Source: Marsupella aquatica (Eukaryota > Marchantiophyta). Taken from it: a stretch of DNA of 64,000 nucleotides. Each line of letters opens with the position of its first letter. Position 1 is the stretch's first letter. A model generated the notes under the pieces. The model worked only from the letters and a program-made list of their open reading frames with translations. It searched no databases and was not told the origin of the DNA. The position numbers and the translations under genes were made by a program. Location of the stretch: positions 23,994,001 through 24,058,000 of the forward strand of contig OZ316892.1 in NCBI GenBank assembly GCA_973895155.1, given 5' to 3'. Below are positions 10,801 to 22,800 of the stretch, piece by piece.

Positions 10801-13800
10801 CAACTTTGCCAAGTTCAAGTGATACCTGTTAGTAGATTGTAGCTTTTATTGAGTCTTATTTAGTGGTAGTCGTGTTTACGTTTCACTGAAGTAAAATTAA
10901 GACACATAATAATTCAATTGATGGCTAAGAAGAATCCCATTCTTAAGGGCTCCAGAGTTCTTGTTGAGACTTTTGTTTGTTTTATTATAGACAGTTATTT
11001 CATTACCACCATCTTTCCCCAAACACAGCGCTCGGGAGTTTATTCAAAAATAAAATTTTTTTAGGTCTCCATAAGATAAATATTTTTTCTTCAAACACAG
11101 TGCCCGGCGTTGTGTTCAAATTTTGGTGTTGTGTTTGAGTTCGACACTCTCGAGATTTGACCCTAAACTGTTATACATTGAGCACAAGTAATAAAAAATT
11201 CAAGAATCATGTGCGAATGCAAATTTACATTCAAACACAAGGTCAATATTCAAACATAATGCCCATTTTCAAACACAAATCCTGAAAATACAAAAAAAAT
11301 GAAAACACATTGATAGTCAAAACTTGAATCCAACACCCCATGGCCCACTATTCGAATACAAGGCCATGACATTATGTTTGGATGAAAACGGTAGTATTTC
11401 ATTAGCCTCTTTTAGGACTCAATCTTGCTGTTCACTGGTGGTTTGTTGCCTCAGAAACCATTTTCTTTTAAAAAATCATCATAACATATGTTCGTTGACC
11501 TGATTTTCTCCCTTGGGAATGTAATTTATTTATTTATTACTGAAACAAAGGGCCTTCCTTCGCCCAAAATAGCTTTCCTTTCCGTGCATAGTTTTGGGAG
11601 TCACCTTCCTGCCAAACATGGAAAAAACACAAACAATTTAAAAAGGTCCAAGTGAAGGAAGTTGATGCTCGGACGGATCAACACAATGAACATGTCTGCA
11701 TTGAAAGGAAATGTGCAAAGTGAGTCAAAAGTATTGTACAGTGGTCCATCCAAGCTTCCTGTCAAACATTGTGCAGGTCTATTGGAGATGTTTAAAGGGA
11801 GCCTGAACCTACTAGCTCAGTTTTTGGAAACAATCCCTCCCATATTAACCTAGTGGATGTATATAAAGTCCAGATATATGAAACTTTTGTAGAAATGGCA
11901 TAAGAAATCCCAAGGACTACAGTTTTCAATAGATATGTATATTTTTTGAGTGGGGTATTTTTTTAAGGTGAGGGTAGGGGTAAAACCCAAAAATGAAGGT
12001 CAGCCTTCCCCAACATATTCATATACCCAGTAGCCCAATGCAAGTCCGTTGTTGTTCACTTGCAGCCATGTTGTGGTAACAGAAGTGTCCTCATTGCCAC
12101 GGGTGTGACCCAGTGCCTCTTGCTGACTGGTTCACAAGCCCTCTGCACCTCTTCGCCCCCTGCAAGTGATAAATCCCCACTGCTGGCATTGAAGCTGCTA
12201 TATTGTTGTAGCCCTTTTTGAGAGATTGAATGATCAGGAACCCCATTATTTAAATTGGACAGTCTGGAAAAGCATGCCCCCAAAATACTTTGTATGACCT
12301 TTTTTTTGGCAGGATTATCTATGATAGATGTTATGTTGTCTATACTTATTGTTTTTGGCTGAATAAAGTCAAATCCAGTAGACATTGGGACCTGGGGGTA
12401 GCCTTGGTAGGGTATTGTATTTTATGCATAATATATAAATATATTCCAGTGTAAGAGACAAGCAATATAAATGTTTTTGCCATTCAGGCTGGGGCTGTTG
12501 GGCTTTTTGTCTCTTTGGCTGTTGGCTCTTGAGGTTTCCGGGTTCTTTCCTTTGTTTCCCCCCTTCATTGGGTTTTGGCCTTTGGGATATGTCTCCCTAC
12601 AAGGCCCTTGTGTTAGAAAATATGGAGGCAAGACATTTGTTCAGTGTCATGTGATCAAAGGGGCTCTTTGATGTCCAATAGCTGTCCATTAGCTGCTCTT
12701 TTGGTCCGATATCTGCGTGCCATCCCCATTTGTGTGGGACCCGCGTAAAACTCTAATTGATTTATCACTATGAGAAAAAAACAAAAGTCCAGAATATTAT
12801 TCTCCTGTTCTCATTTTTAAAAATTTAGAAACAATGCATACATCGAAAAGTCAGTGTCTACGCCAGGATGCTTAAAACATTCTTAACATTATTGCATCAT
12901 AAATTCTTTCTAGATTTCACAAGGACCCCAAAATATTCTGCTGGTGGGGCTCAAAATTTCCTGTTTAATATATAATTGGGCTACGTTTTTCGATAGCTAC
13001 GGTAGGGGTATCCTGTATCAAATATGTACAAGATTTAGCACAAGAGACGCGCAGAAAATACAGAGGCCATATGTTTGTTTGGACTTCGGACGTACTCTAT
13101 AATGTATGATCAAGGACCTACTGACAATACTTTTTGACCTTTTTTTGGCAGTTTCTGGCCAGTACCAACCACCAAGATGACTACCCTTCCTTGTCGTGAC
13201 ACAGGAAATTAGAAGTGTAACTTTTTAGCCCTATCTGCCAAGACCAAGGGATGGCTGTTATCTATTTGTCTAAGGATCAAACCACCATATGTCTTCATTT
13301 CTTAGTTTGCCACTAACTTGGAGACTAAGGTAAAGTGAAGCCATTGTCAAGTTGCTTCTCCCCTAGTGCAGCTTTGCTTGCGCTTTGGTAGTTACCCTGC
13401 CTGCCTGTCCAGTATAAAGATTGCTAGGCATTTATTCTAAGGTCTAAAAGTTACTAATGTAACCATAATTGAGGCTAACAATAGTCGCTACTTTATTAAG
13501 TTAGACTTGCTACACATTATATGTCCAAGTAATATTTGCATGGATAGGAGGAACTATAATTGATTTATTGAACAAGTTGAGAGATACAGGAACTTTTGCC
13601 CAAACTTTTGTAAGTTGGGGAGACAAGATATGGCTGATGAGCCTAGAGTACAGTCTTGGGGTCCTTACTATATAGAGGCCCCCCATCACCCACCATGACT
13701 GTTTTTAAGCCTTAGACCCTCTAAAATATAAGAATGTTTTAAAAAATTACCCCTACAAAGTTGAAATATTTTTGAAATAGTCCAAAAATTTGAATAAATG

Positions 13801-13910
13801 ACCCGCAAAAGGACCCTAATATTCTTACAACACTCAAAATTTGATATATTCACATGACCCTAAAGTTCTTCGAAAATTTTAAATTTTTTTCCATTACAAC
13901 CCGGGTTACA
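7682..13910. other. Long intergenic stretch, no gene supported
   Basis: About 6 kb without a coding region I can support. Open frames near 8665-9110 and 9254-9620 are the longest, but they occur in overlapping frames on both strands and show no domain. The stretch holds a 38-bp direct repeat (listed separately) and many runs of A and T. From 11030 to 11370 the words AAACACA and TTGTGTTT recur on both strands. Confidence 0.4.
9112..9669. repeat. 38-bp direct repeats flanking 482 bp
   Basis: The 38 bases at 9112-9149 (starting CAATTTTGATTAGATATG) recur without change at 9632-9669. The 482 bp between them show no coding frame with a known domain. Identity of the two copies suggests a recent duplication or insertion event. 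They are not long terminal repeats of a recognisable element, because the ends are not TG..CA and no primer-binding site follows. Confidence 0.75.
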
Positions 13911-14305
13911 ACCAACAAAACAACCATATTTTTAGTTGCACATGATGTGCCAATTTTGTGTATTAAGTGAAACCCTTGAGACTACAATAAAGTTCTTGTA
14001 TAATGTTCCCTATGTAGATAGCCTCATTTGAAATAATTCCAATCACATATCTTTCTACGTTGATTACTTGTTTGTTAGTTGTTCATGGGCATACATAGTG
14101 AATATCTTCTAAGTCTTTCCTCAAAACCAATAAAACAACGATATTCTTCATCTCACATGATGTGCCAATTATGTGAAAGTGAAACACTCTAGAATACAAT
14201 AAGCTCTTGTATGTTCCTCTCTAGGTAAATTCATTTGAAATGAACCACATATCTTTCTGTGTCAACTATTTTTTGTTGGATGTTCATGTGCATGCTGTTG
14301 TAAAT
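13911..14305. repeat. Tandem duplication of about 215 bp
   Basis: Copy 1 starts at 13911 (ACCAACAAAACAACCATATT) and copy 2 at 14126 (ACCAATAAAACAACGATATT). Shared landmarks in the same order are CACATGATGTGCCAATT, AGTGAAAC, ACAATAA, CTCTTGTAT, TCATTTGAAAT, ACATATCTTTCT and TGTTCATG. The copies differ at many positions, so the duplication is not recent. Confidence 0.75.
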
Positions 14306-14580
14306 GTCGCCTTGGCTCAACAATGATGTCTCTAGATCAATGTGGATATATGAGTTGGCAACTGCATCCTTCTATTAATTGTGTAAATTGTCTTGCAGCC
14401 TTGGCCTTTGACACTGTTTTCCCATTTGAGGTCACAAATTTAATGGCCAACTCCCACCACTCTTCTTGGGTCCTCCCACTTGCCATGTCACCATATATAA
14501 GCGCCGAGCTGTTGCCAACTTCCCACCACTCTTTCTGTAGAGGTGGTGGATATAATTCCAAAGAGCAATGAGGGGGCAAT

Positions 14581-15060
14581 GAGCCTAAGGGGGTTACAGC
14601 CATGGCCCCCAAGCGGCCATGGATTAACAAGCGTAAGTGTGCCAACTGTAGTTTCACTCAATTTATAGCCAGAATCAACAAGCATATGCCCTCAACATAG
14701 TTTCACTCTATTTATAACCTGAAAATTGCGCCTGAAATTGGAGAGCCCTCAGGAGGGCTAGCCAAGGGGGTTATAGCCATGGCCCCCCCAGCTGCCATGG
14801 ATTAACAAGAGCTGAGTGTACTAGTTTTACCTAGCTCATAACCTGAATCAACAAGCATATGCCCTGTGTGTAGTTTTACCTTTATTCATAACCTGAAATT
14901 TACGTCTCAAATTGGATATTGGACTAAAACTCATAACCTTCAAGCCCATCTTACAGGGGGTAATGAACATGGCTCGGGCTAGTCTAGGGGGACTCAAACT
15001 CATATTCTCATAAGTAACCTTCAAGCCCATCCTACAGGGGGTAATGAGCATGGCTCATTA
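14581..15060. repeat. Tandem repeat array of about 177-bp units, partial third unit
   Basis: The block GGGGTTA-AGCCATGGCCCC..., GCCATGGATTAACAAG, AATCAACAAGCATATGCCCT, TTCATAACCTGAAA and AAATTGGA occurs from 14581 and again from about 14758. Then two shorter copies of AACCTTCAAGCCCATC-TACAGGGGGTAATGA-CATGGCTC follow at about 14937-14975 and 15019-15058. A related segment lies at 58208-58292, so this is a dispersed family, probably transposon-derived. Confidence 0.65.
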
Positions 15061-16743
15061 GCACCTATTAATAGAAAGACACAAGAAAAAAAAATACACT
15101 AGGGGTTTAGGGTGCCAAATACACACCTAGTAGAGTTCGTGGGTGGCTTTTGGTACTGGAGACGAACGAGCGAGGACGACAACTGGAGGAAGACAAATTC
15201 CAGAGAGAATGTGGTTATGGAGGAGTGGACAAAGCTTTCAGATCGAGGACAGCTTATTTCTGTGAGGAGATACGGCCACCAGAGAATGCGGTTGTGGAGG
15301 AGTCGACAACGCTTTCAGATCGGTGAGCATGATAAATTCCGCCATCGAAGAGTCCTTTTGCAGAGTCAAACACAAACTGATCAAACTCGTAGACCACAAG
15401 ACCGCCCATTGCATCTTTTGCCTGTTCGCTCCAGCGTTAGGAGCATCGAGTTTCGATACGGGAGCTGCAAACAAAATATCAAGGGAATTGATGATCGAAA
15501 GGAAGCTTCTTGGATCGATTACTGTGCATGCATGCAGACAAGCCGGAGTGCCAGCCGAGACGCCAGCCCACCACTGTATCTAGCTCCTTTCTCCTAGCTG
15601 CTGAGACCGAGGGCCATCTGGAGAAGGAACATCGTTCACTTGAGCTCTCGCTTGAGCTTTAGTGGATAACAACAATAAGAGGGAGTCGAATTCGAGCGAC
15701 CGCTCGCCTGTTCTTCGGAGAACGAATTCTTGCCATTACAGCTGAGTGGAAGTAGTGCCGAAGGCAGGCCTTCCTCTTACAGCTATGGTAGAAAGCGGAT
15801 GTATACTATTAATTGTAGTTGGGCGGTACGGGATGATCATGCATGGCGAAGGAACGTCTTGAATGGAGGTCAGGAATTGCGGTCAATCATTCGTGGTGAT
15901 CAACCGGATGTTGTGTCATTCAACTAGCTATTCTCTCCAATTGCTCTAATTGTCCCAGCTCAGGTGTTGTGAGTGAAGGCAACGGAAAAAATTTTGCCGA
16001 CCTGGAACTTTTGCCACACGACGAGGTTAATGAGGCCAAATCCTTGCAGGGAATGATGAGGCGTTCAATGCGGAGCAAAGATAGATTGGAATGCGGGTTA
16101 AATATATCCCTGGCATTGCGACTTTGAGGTCCTTATGATCGAGAAAGGGAGCTGCACAGTGGAAATAGAGAAAAGTCCATTGCAACTGGTTCAAACAAAG
16201 CAAAGGAAGACTTGCTAGATCAGCTACAAGGAGGAGGTTCGAGGGTACGTAGTTGGACATCTCACAAAACAGGCTACACGCTACAGTATAGGTATCGATC
16301 TTTTATAGCTCGTGCTACAAAGCGCGCTCAGCAGCACCTCAGGCCCATTATCTCTGAATTCGAAGCGTCAGCATTACCGATCACAGTTTCAATACTTGTT
16401 GGAAGCCTTTGGGCGGCAACGACCGGCCTGTCTGCAGTATGAAGACAACAGTTGAGAGTTTGACGTGTGGAAATGAATCTCAAGTTGAACTCTGAAAGCC
16501 GAGTAAGATTGCGCACAGTTCTGGCCTAATACAATTGAAGAAGAGTTGCAGCTGCTGCAGGTGGAGCCGTATGGGAACGACAGGATGGTTTGATACGGCG
16601 TCCTAGCTCTTACAATGGTCCTTGCGTCGACGAGTAGTGGACCTGAACTTAAGTACATTGTTTGGAGCAAGGATCGGTCGTTACGCACTTCAGATTCTAA
16701 TTACGCTGGTCGAGCTGTGTCACAGATGACTTTCGAGAGGAAC
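15061..16743 (+). other. 5' flank and probable leader of the receptor kinase gene
   Basis: This stretch upstream of the kinase start is less AT-rich than the DNA before it. Open frames at 15112-15597 and 15323-15583 overlap in different frames and show no known domain, so I treat them as non-coding. Several ATGs precede the kinase start, including one in frame at 16615 that would add 43 residues ahead of the signal peptide. Upstream exons or a long leader with upstream ORFs are possible. Confidence 0.35.
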
Positions 16744-19700
16744 ATGGATCGCGGATCGTCTTATCTCCTGCTGTTGTGTCTGCTTTTTGCCCTCCTCTCA
16801 TCGTTGTTACCCTCTTCTGGAGCTCAAATAGTTTCACCGACTGATAAGAACGCTCTATTGCTATTCAAAAAGTTCGCAGACGAAGGTGGGATGCTGAGTT
16901 CATGGATCAATAAAACTGATCCCTGTACGACATGGCAAGGCATTCGGTGTACCGTTATAGTCAGTGGGGGGGCCGCACGGGTGACTAAGGTCCTTGTTTA
17001 CAGTTCACAGCTGAACGGAACTATTCCGGAGAAGTCGTTGGGCAATTTGACAGAATTACGAATGTTGGACTTGTCAAATAATTCGTTCAGTGGACCGCTT
17101 CCGACTGATTTGAATCATCTTAACTTAGTGCAGTTTCGGGCTCAGAATTCTTCTTTTTCCGGCTCATTCCCTAACATATCTACGAATAGTACGAAGCTTC
17201 TTAGGCTGTATCTGTCAGGAAATAATCTTAGTGGTCAGATTCCTCCTCTTACCGGTCTACCGAACTTGATGGAATTGGATCTCAGTCATAATTCTTTCCA
17301 AGGAAACTTTCCTTCCCTTCCTGTAAGCGCTAATTCTAGTGGCCAATCGCTGAAAAATAGCATTCCGGTGCCTTCTACATCGGTCGCAACAAGTACAAAG
17401 CTTACTTTACTGAACCTATCAGGCAATAATTTGAACGGTTCAATTCCTAATCTGACCGGTCTGCAGAACCTGGCGACATTGAATCTTAGTCATAACGCTT
17501 TTAGTGGACTTGTTCCTACTACCCTTCCTTCCAGCCTTACTACTCTTGATCTCAGTTTCAATGCGTTGACAGGAAGCATCCCGTCCGACCTGGCAACCAA
17601 GTTTCCAAATGCCTTCCAAGGAGATGCTGGCTTGTGCGGGAAACCAACTAACAACTCATGTGCTCCACCTCCTGCATCTGCGGGCTCTGGAAACAGCAAC
17701 TCGACCCCTGGACCAACTAGCTTGCCAACTAGTGGACATTCATCCTCCTCATCAGGGCTCAGCACTCGAAATGCAGTATTGATTGCTGCGGGTGCTGTGG
17801 TCTTAGTTGGTCTAATACTTGGTGCTGTGAAATACTTATCGTCGAAAAGAGCAGAGAAGAGTGTTCCGAAGAAAGCTGCTCCAGAAAAGAGCGGTGATAG
17901 CAGCGCTGGGATCGGCATGTCATCCATGGGAGGCGATTCTGACAGATCTAAACTTTCTTTTATCGACGACAATCAGCAAGGATACGATTTGGAAGACCTG
18001 CTCCGTGCATCTGCGGAGATGTTGGGGAAAGGCAGCTTCGGAACTGCTTACAAAGCTGTCATGGAAAGTGGAATGATAGTTGCTGTCAAACGACTGAGGG
18101 ATGTCAAAGACGTCCGAAGAAACGAGTTTTCTCAGCACATGACATTGCTGGGCAGGCTGAAGCACCCAAATGTCGTTCCACTGAGGGCGTACTATTATGC
18201 AAGGGAGGAGAAGCTTCTCATCTACGACTTCATGCCGAATGGCAGCCTATTCTCGCTGCTTCATGGTAAGCTCCGACTTTCCAACAAATCAGACTCGTGC
18301 CTACAGAGGGAGTAAGTTGGTAATGTAGTATACCTTATTATGATATGATGGTGTCCGTGCAGTCTTTCTTCTTGATTAGCAAAGCCTTGTGGGGGCCATT
18401 GGATACATAGTTTTGATTCTCCTATGTATGAGTTTTCATCTAAAGCATTTCAGGATTCATAGAGAAAATATTGTAATCTTCGGCTATTCCACCTACTACT
18501 TGGAAGCAGCTTTATAGAAGACCACGTACTGCAATCTTCGGCGGGGTTTTCGGTTTATTGAGAAAAATATTCCTGTCTTTGAATTCTCCATCGATGAAAA
18601 GGGTATCATATAACGTTGCTAACATTTGAGAGAAAACTGCAGTAACTGAACATTTGGATTTAATACTGATCACGATTTCATGACTAATGTTATTTTTCCG
18701 ATTGGGGAATAGGAAGCCGAGGTCCGGGTCGCACTCCATTGGAATGGCCTGCACGCCTCAGCATTGCTCAGGGCGTTGCTAAAGGCCTCACATATCTGCA
18801 CCAGGAATGCGGCCAGAAGATTCCTCATGCAAACGTCAAGTCTTCCAACGTCCTCATGGGAAAGAAATTCGAGGTCTGCATATCAGACTTCGGTCTCGCG
18901 CCACTCATGCCAGCACAGATTGCATCACAGCGCATGGCCGGTTATAGAGCTCCGGAATACAGTCAAGCCAGAAAAATCACATACAAGGCGGATGTGTATA
19001 GCTTCGGAATTCTTCTTTTGGAACTGCTAACAGGTGCGTTGTCACACTTGGAGAATTAATTGCTGCGTTTTCATATGGAATCACTCCAAGTGGTTATAAA
19101 ATTGAAACAATCAAATTTATGGAGGGCAACACGGGGGGCAACATTGTGAATCTTCCTATCTGCATGCCATTCTACTTGAAACGTGACAAATACATGTTCA
19201 TTGCCTGAACACATTCAAAGACAGCAGTTTCTAGTTATTTTTACGACCTTGGCAGCCTTCGAGGTCGTGCTGCATAACAATTGTTTTTGCACAACGACGG
19301 AGTACGTTTACTGGCAGGGTCGATCACGAACTTCTCGATCAGGACACCAAATTTGATAGCTCCCAGAAAATTATGGTTAAAATTTATCTTACGATTCTTT
19401 GATGGTTGACTGAGCTCAGGAATATTGGTTACTGATGCAATCAGTAGCTATAGAAAACCAAAATGTCAAGCTCATCATACGCTTCTTGCATGATTCGATC
19501 GATCTGTACTGTGACTTTCTGAAGTACGTGAGAGTACATAGTAATTTTGTGGGCTTCTCTGCTGAATGACACAGGCCGACAGCCGGCGCTGTCTCTCAGT
19601 GACAACGGCCTGGACCTCCCCAAGTGGGTACACTCAGTGGTGAGGGAGGAATGGACAGGGGAGGTATTCGATCTAGAACTGAAGACGTATCTGCACGGGG

Positions 19701-19897
19701 AGGAAGAGATGGTGGCTCTGCTTCAGGTTGCTATGAGGTGTGTGGAGCCCAAACCTGACCAACGCCCTGATATGGCTGAAGTTGTGAGGCTGCTCGACGA
19801 CATTCGACGGGGAGAGTCTGTGATCGACTCTGAGTCATATCAGTCCCATTCGACTGAAGGGGACTACTCCAGCCTCGACTTGCCTCAAAACACATGA
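16744..19897 (+). CDS. LRR receptor-like kinase, LRR-III type with atypical (probably inactive) kinase domain
   Basis: Exons 16744-18265, 18713-19033 and 19575-19897 (GTAAGC/AATAG, GTGCGT/ACAG) give 721 residues. Residues 1-27 are a signal peptide ([18 protein letters not shown]); I chose this ATG over 16615 because it puts the signal at the N-terminus. An N-cap with [16 protein letters not shown] follows, then about eight leucine-rich repeats, a Ser/Pro/Gly-rich juxtamembrane stretch, one membrane helix near 342-363 and a kinase domain from about 419. Gly loop GKGSFG and VAVK Lys (~447) are present. The catalytic loop reads [10 protein letters not shown] (~545), so the HRD Asp is absent, while DFG (~565) and APEY are kept. 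This is the pattern of plant LRR-III receptors (PRK, RLK902, TMKL1 types), which signal largely as pseudokinases at the plasma membrane. The ligand is unknown. A broken paralogue lies at 33.0-35.3 kb. Confidence 0.9.
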
Positions 19898-22800
19898 CAT
19901 CGAGGACATCTTGTAAGCCTGCGGATCCCCATTTGACGTACGTCAAGTCCCTTTTCGCATTCATGTCAATTCTCTTTTCGCATTCGTCGGTCACTAACAA
20001 GTTAAAGGCTCTCAGAAGGTGCCCTCATATGCAAACACAAAGCTGGGTTAGGCGATGAGTGAATTCCGCAATATACTCTCCGAACAGTTCGAGCTTTAAT
20101 AAGAAGTCTGTGTAATTAGGCACATAGAAACTTGTGTTGATGTGAAACAAGAGAATTTAAAAGCCAATGGAACAAGGCTAATTAATGAAAGAATCTGATA
20201 AATCACTCATATCGCGTTCACGATAGGAATATTGGTTACTTTTTAGTTCCGTTCAGTTGGAATGTATGATGATAATCCTCAGGTCGCGTGCGAGATTTCA
20301 AGGATGTGTGGTGTATTTCGTTAATGTTAGAAAGAACGTTCGTTTCAGTAGACGAAGATGCCAATGTTATTGAATCTTGTGAAACATTTTCTTGCAGCCT
20401 CGAAACACGCGAGAAGAGTCACAAGGGGCTCCACCAAAGTTTAGCAAGAAAGTTGTATCAGTCGGCACGATCGAGGGTACAATCCTGAAGCGTTTTCGCA
20501 ACAACACAGGATTATACATCTCCAGAATGCCGCTTGTCAATTGAATTTCATTAACATGAGCTCGGGAGACAGGAAAGTACAGATTCCGGAAATTTTTTCA
20601 ACGGATCCAAGTGATCAATTGTTTTTTGCCAAGGTATTGAGTTGCCTGCCTAACAAACCAGCTGGAGCTTTGCATCGTCACAGAGGCCAGGCAACCATCT
20701 AGTAGTTATAAGTCCTATAGCTGATCATGATACTTGCATCAGTCTCATTTACATGGTGCTGTGGACAATGCATCGTTACCCTCGTGGTCTAAAAATGGTA
20801 GGATACACGTTTGCCCGTAATAAAGTAGATACGTGATTATCGGATTCTTTTCTCCATCATTCTGTAAAGATATGGCCCACGGCTGAGAACCCTGTCCACC
20901 CTCAATTTTCCAGCTTCAATAGATGGACCCACGTAGCCCTTCGTGCTGCAGAAATAATGCGATCAGCCTCAGGCACAAGTTGCAGTCTGAGTATCATAGC
21001 TCACGTCGAAATCGAGATTCTGCCATGCGTTGTTTTCGTCAGTCCCTGAACGAAGACCGGCGTCTGAATCTGACTTCAGTACCACCGAAGCGTATCACGT
21101 TGCCTGCAGCCGGCCGGTCGGGAGCGGATTCTCAAGTTCTTTGAAAGACACCAATCGATGTATCGGAGCAGCCGGCCAAGTAACTCGATGTGGGGTCCTC
21201 CAACGTGCTGCAAGCTCGAGACGTGACTGTGATCAGGGCGAGCGAGGATCAAGAGAACCCATCGTTCTCGTCCAGCCAGATGGTGCCCAACGCTGTGTTT
21301 GTGTGTCTCTTCTCTTGTGGCCTCCGTGACCGCAAGAGAAGAGAATTGGATCACAATCCACTGGAAGAAGGGTTATTTCGGTGATCATACCAAAAATAAT
21401 CCAAGCTTGGCAGCTTCTGATTCTTGCATCTGGGATAAATCTGGCGTTGCAGTCAATGGGATCGAAGACCAGTGCTTCATGATTCTGTTCTCACTGCACA
21501 CTCTTTGTCCTTCCACCTGGCGGAAGATGGAAGCTCTCTCAGTCTAGGTAACCTTGGAGACATCGAGACAATTGTCTCGTTGGACGTGACCTCTCCACCA
21601 CAATCCTAATTTCGTTGAATGCTTCTCTTGGTTCCTCCGCCCTGTTCTGTGATACAGTTGGTCCTAGACGAACAAACATTGACTATTATTTGTTTCCATA
21701 GTTCTCTCCTTCAATCATGGGAGCCCTGGAATAACTTGCTTTGATGGGAGTACAAAATCGTTCTCCTAGATTGTTATCATTTATTTATTTATTTATTTAC
21801 TAATTTTGTATCTCAACAGATACGCATTGAGCGTTGGTTTCTTCAAATTGGCTTGGTTTTTTCAATTGAGAGCCAGTAGGGCTTCATAACTTGTACTGAG
21901 AGATTCTGCCTTACTGAGTGATAGTGAGTGAGGGTCTGCAATCCATGTTCCTCGCTTAGTTGCTCTCTCCAGTAGATGTGGACCATTAGATCATCACACA
22001 ATGTTTTTTTGGAAACTTTGCAATCAAGATGGAAAGGACAAAATAACATGTGTCTAGATAGAAACTCGACTAAACAGAATATTACAATGGAGAAAATGCA
22101 AAAGATGACATGATTGTACAAAGAAGACAAAAAGCAAAAGATGTACAAAAAAGACGAGGGCCAATGCAAACCACAAAAACCTACTGTAGAAAGAAGGAAA
22201 ACTAGCCTGAGCATCACTAGTGATGATCTAATGATCCACATCTAGCTAAGTTTGCAGGATAGTGGGATATGGATGTTGTCTAAGCGGCCAAGCCTCTATG
22301 GAGCCGGGTTAGTGTTCATTAATAGAGATCTAGCATGGATTGTCCAGGCTTTGAGCAGATGGTAAGGTTGTTGCAAATCAATTGAGTAATCAACCGCTAC
22401 TCAAAGAAAGCTGCATGCATGTACATGATTGTGCAACATTCCAACAAACACATATTAAGTAGTTAACACTAGGCTAAGATCAATGTAGTCTACTAGTAAA
22501 TTATATACTACTGACACATCTAGCCTCAATCAAGTACATGACTTTGGCTTATATTAACTAGCAAGCTAGCCGGGGTGTCCTTTGCAATGAGGCTTCTAGA
22601 ATATTAAAATCGTATTTATTAGCAAAACTTAGTCATTGAGCTATGCTTCTTCCATGTTAAGTATGTTTCTTCCATATTAGAGTTGAATCACCACACCTAA
22701 ATCTGAATCTCATTGTTCCCTTAAGTCAAACTATCTTACTCACTGGGGCGGGGAGTTTGGATACTACATCTGTTGTAAGCAAATTTCTAATGGGCTGGAA

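Noticed and set aside
15112-15597. 161-codon plus-strand frame upstream of the receptor kinase
   Set aside because: Basic composition with no recognisable motif, overlapped by another open frame in a different register. Treated as leader or intergenic.
17490-17972. 160-codon minus-strand frame inside the receptor kinase gene
   Set aside because: It is antisense to the LRR and membrane-helix exon, has no domain, and the sense frame is clearly conserved.
21843-22241. 132-codon hydrophobic minus-strand frame
   Set aside because: Hydrophobicity follows from A/T-rich codons (Phe, Leu, Ile). No signal, domain or splice structure.
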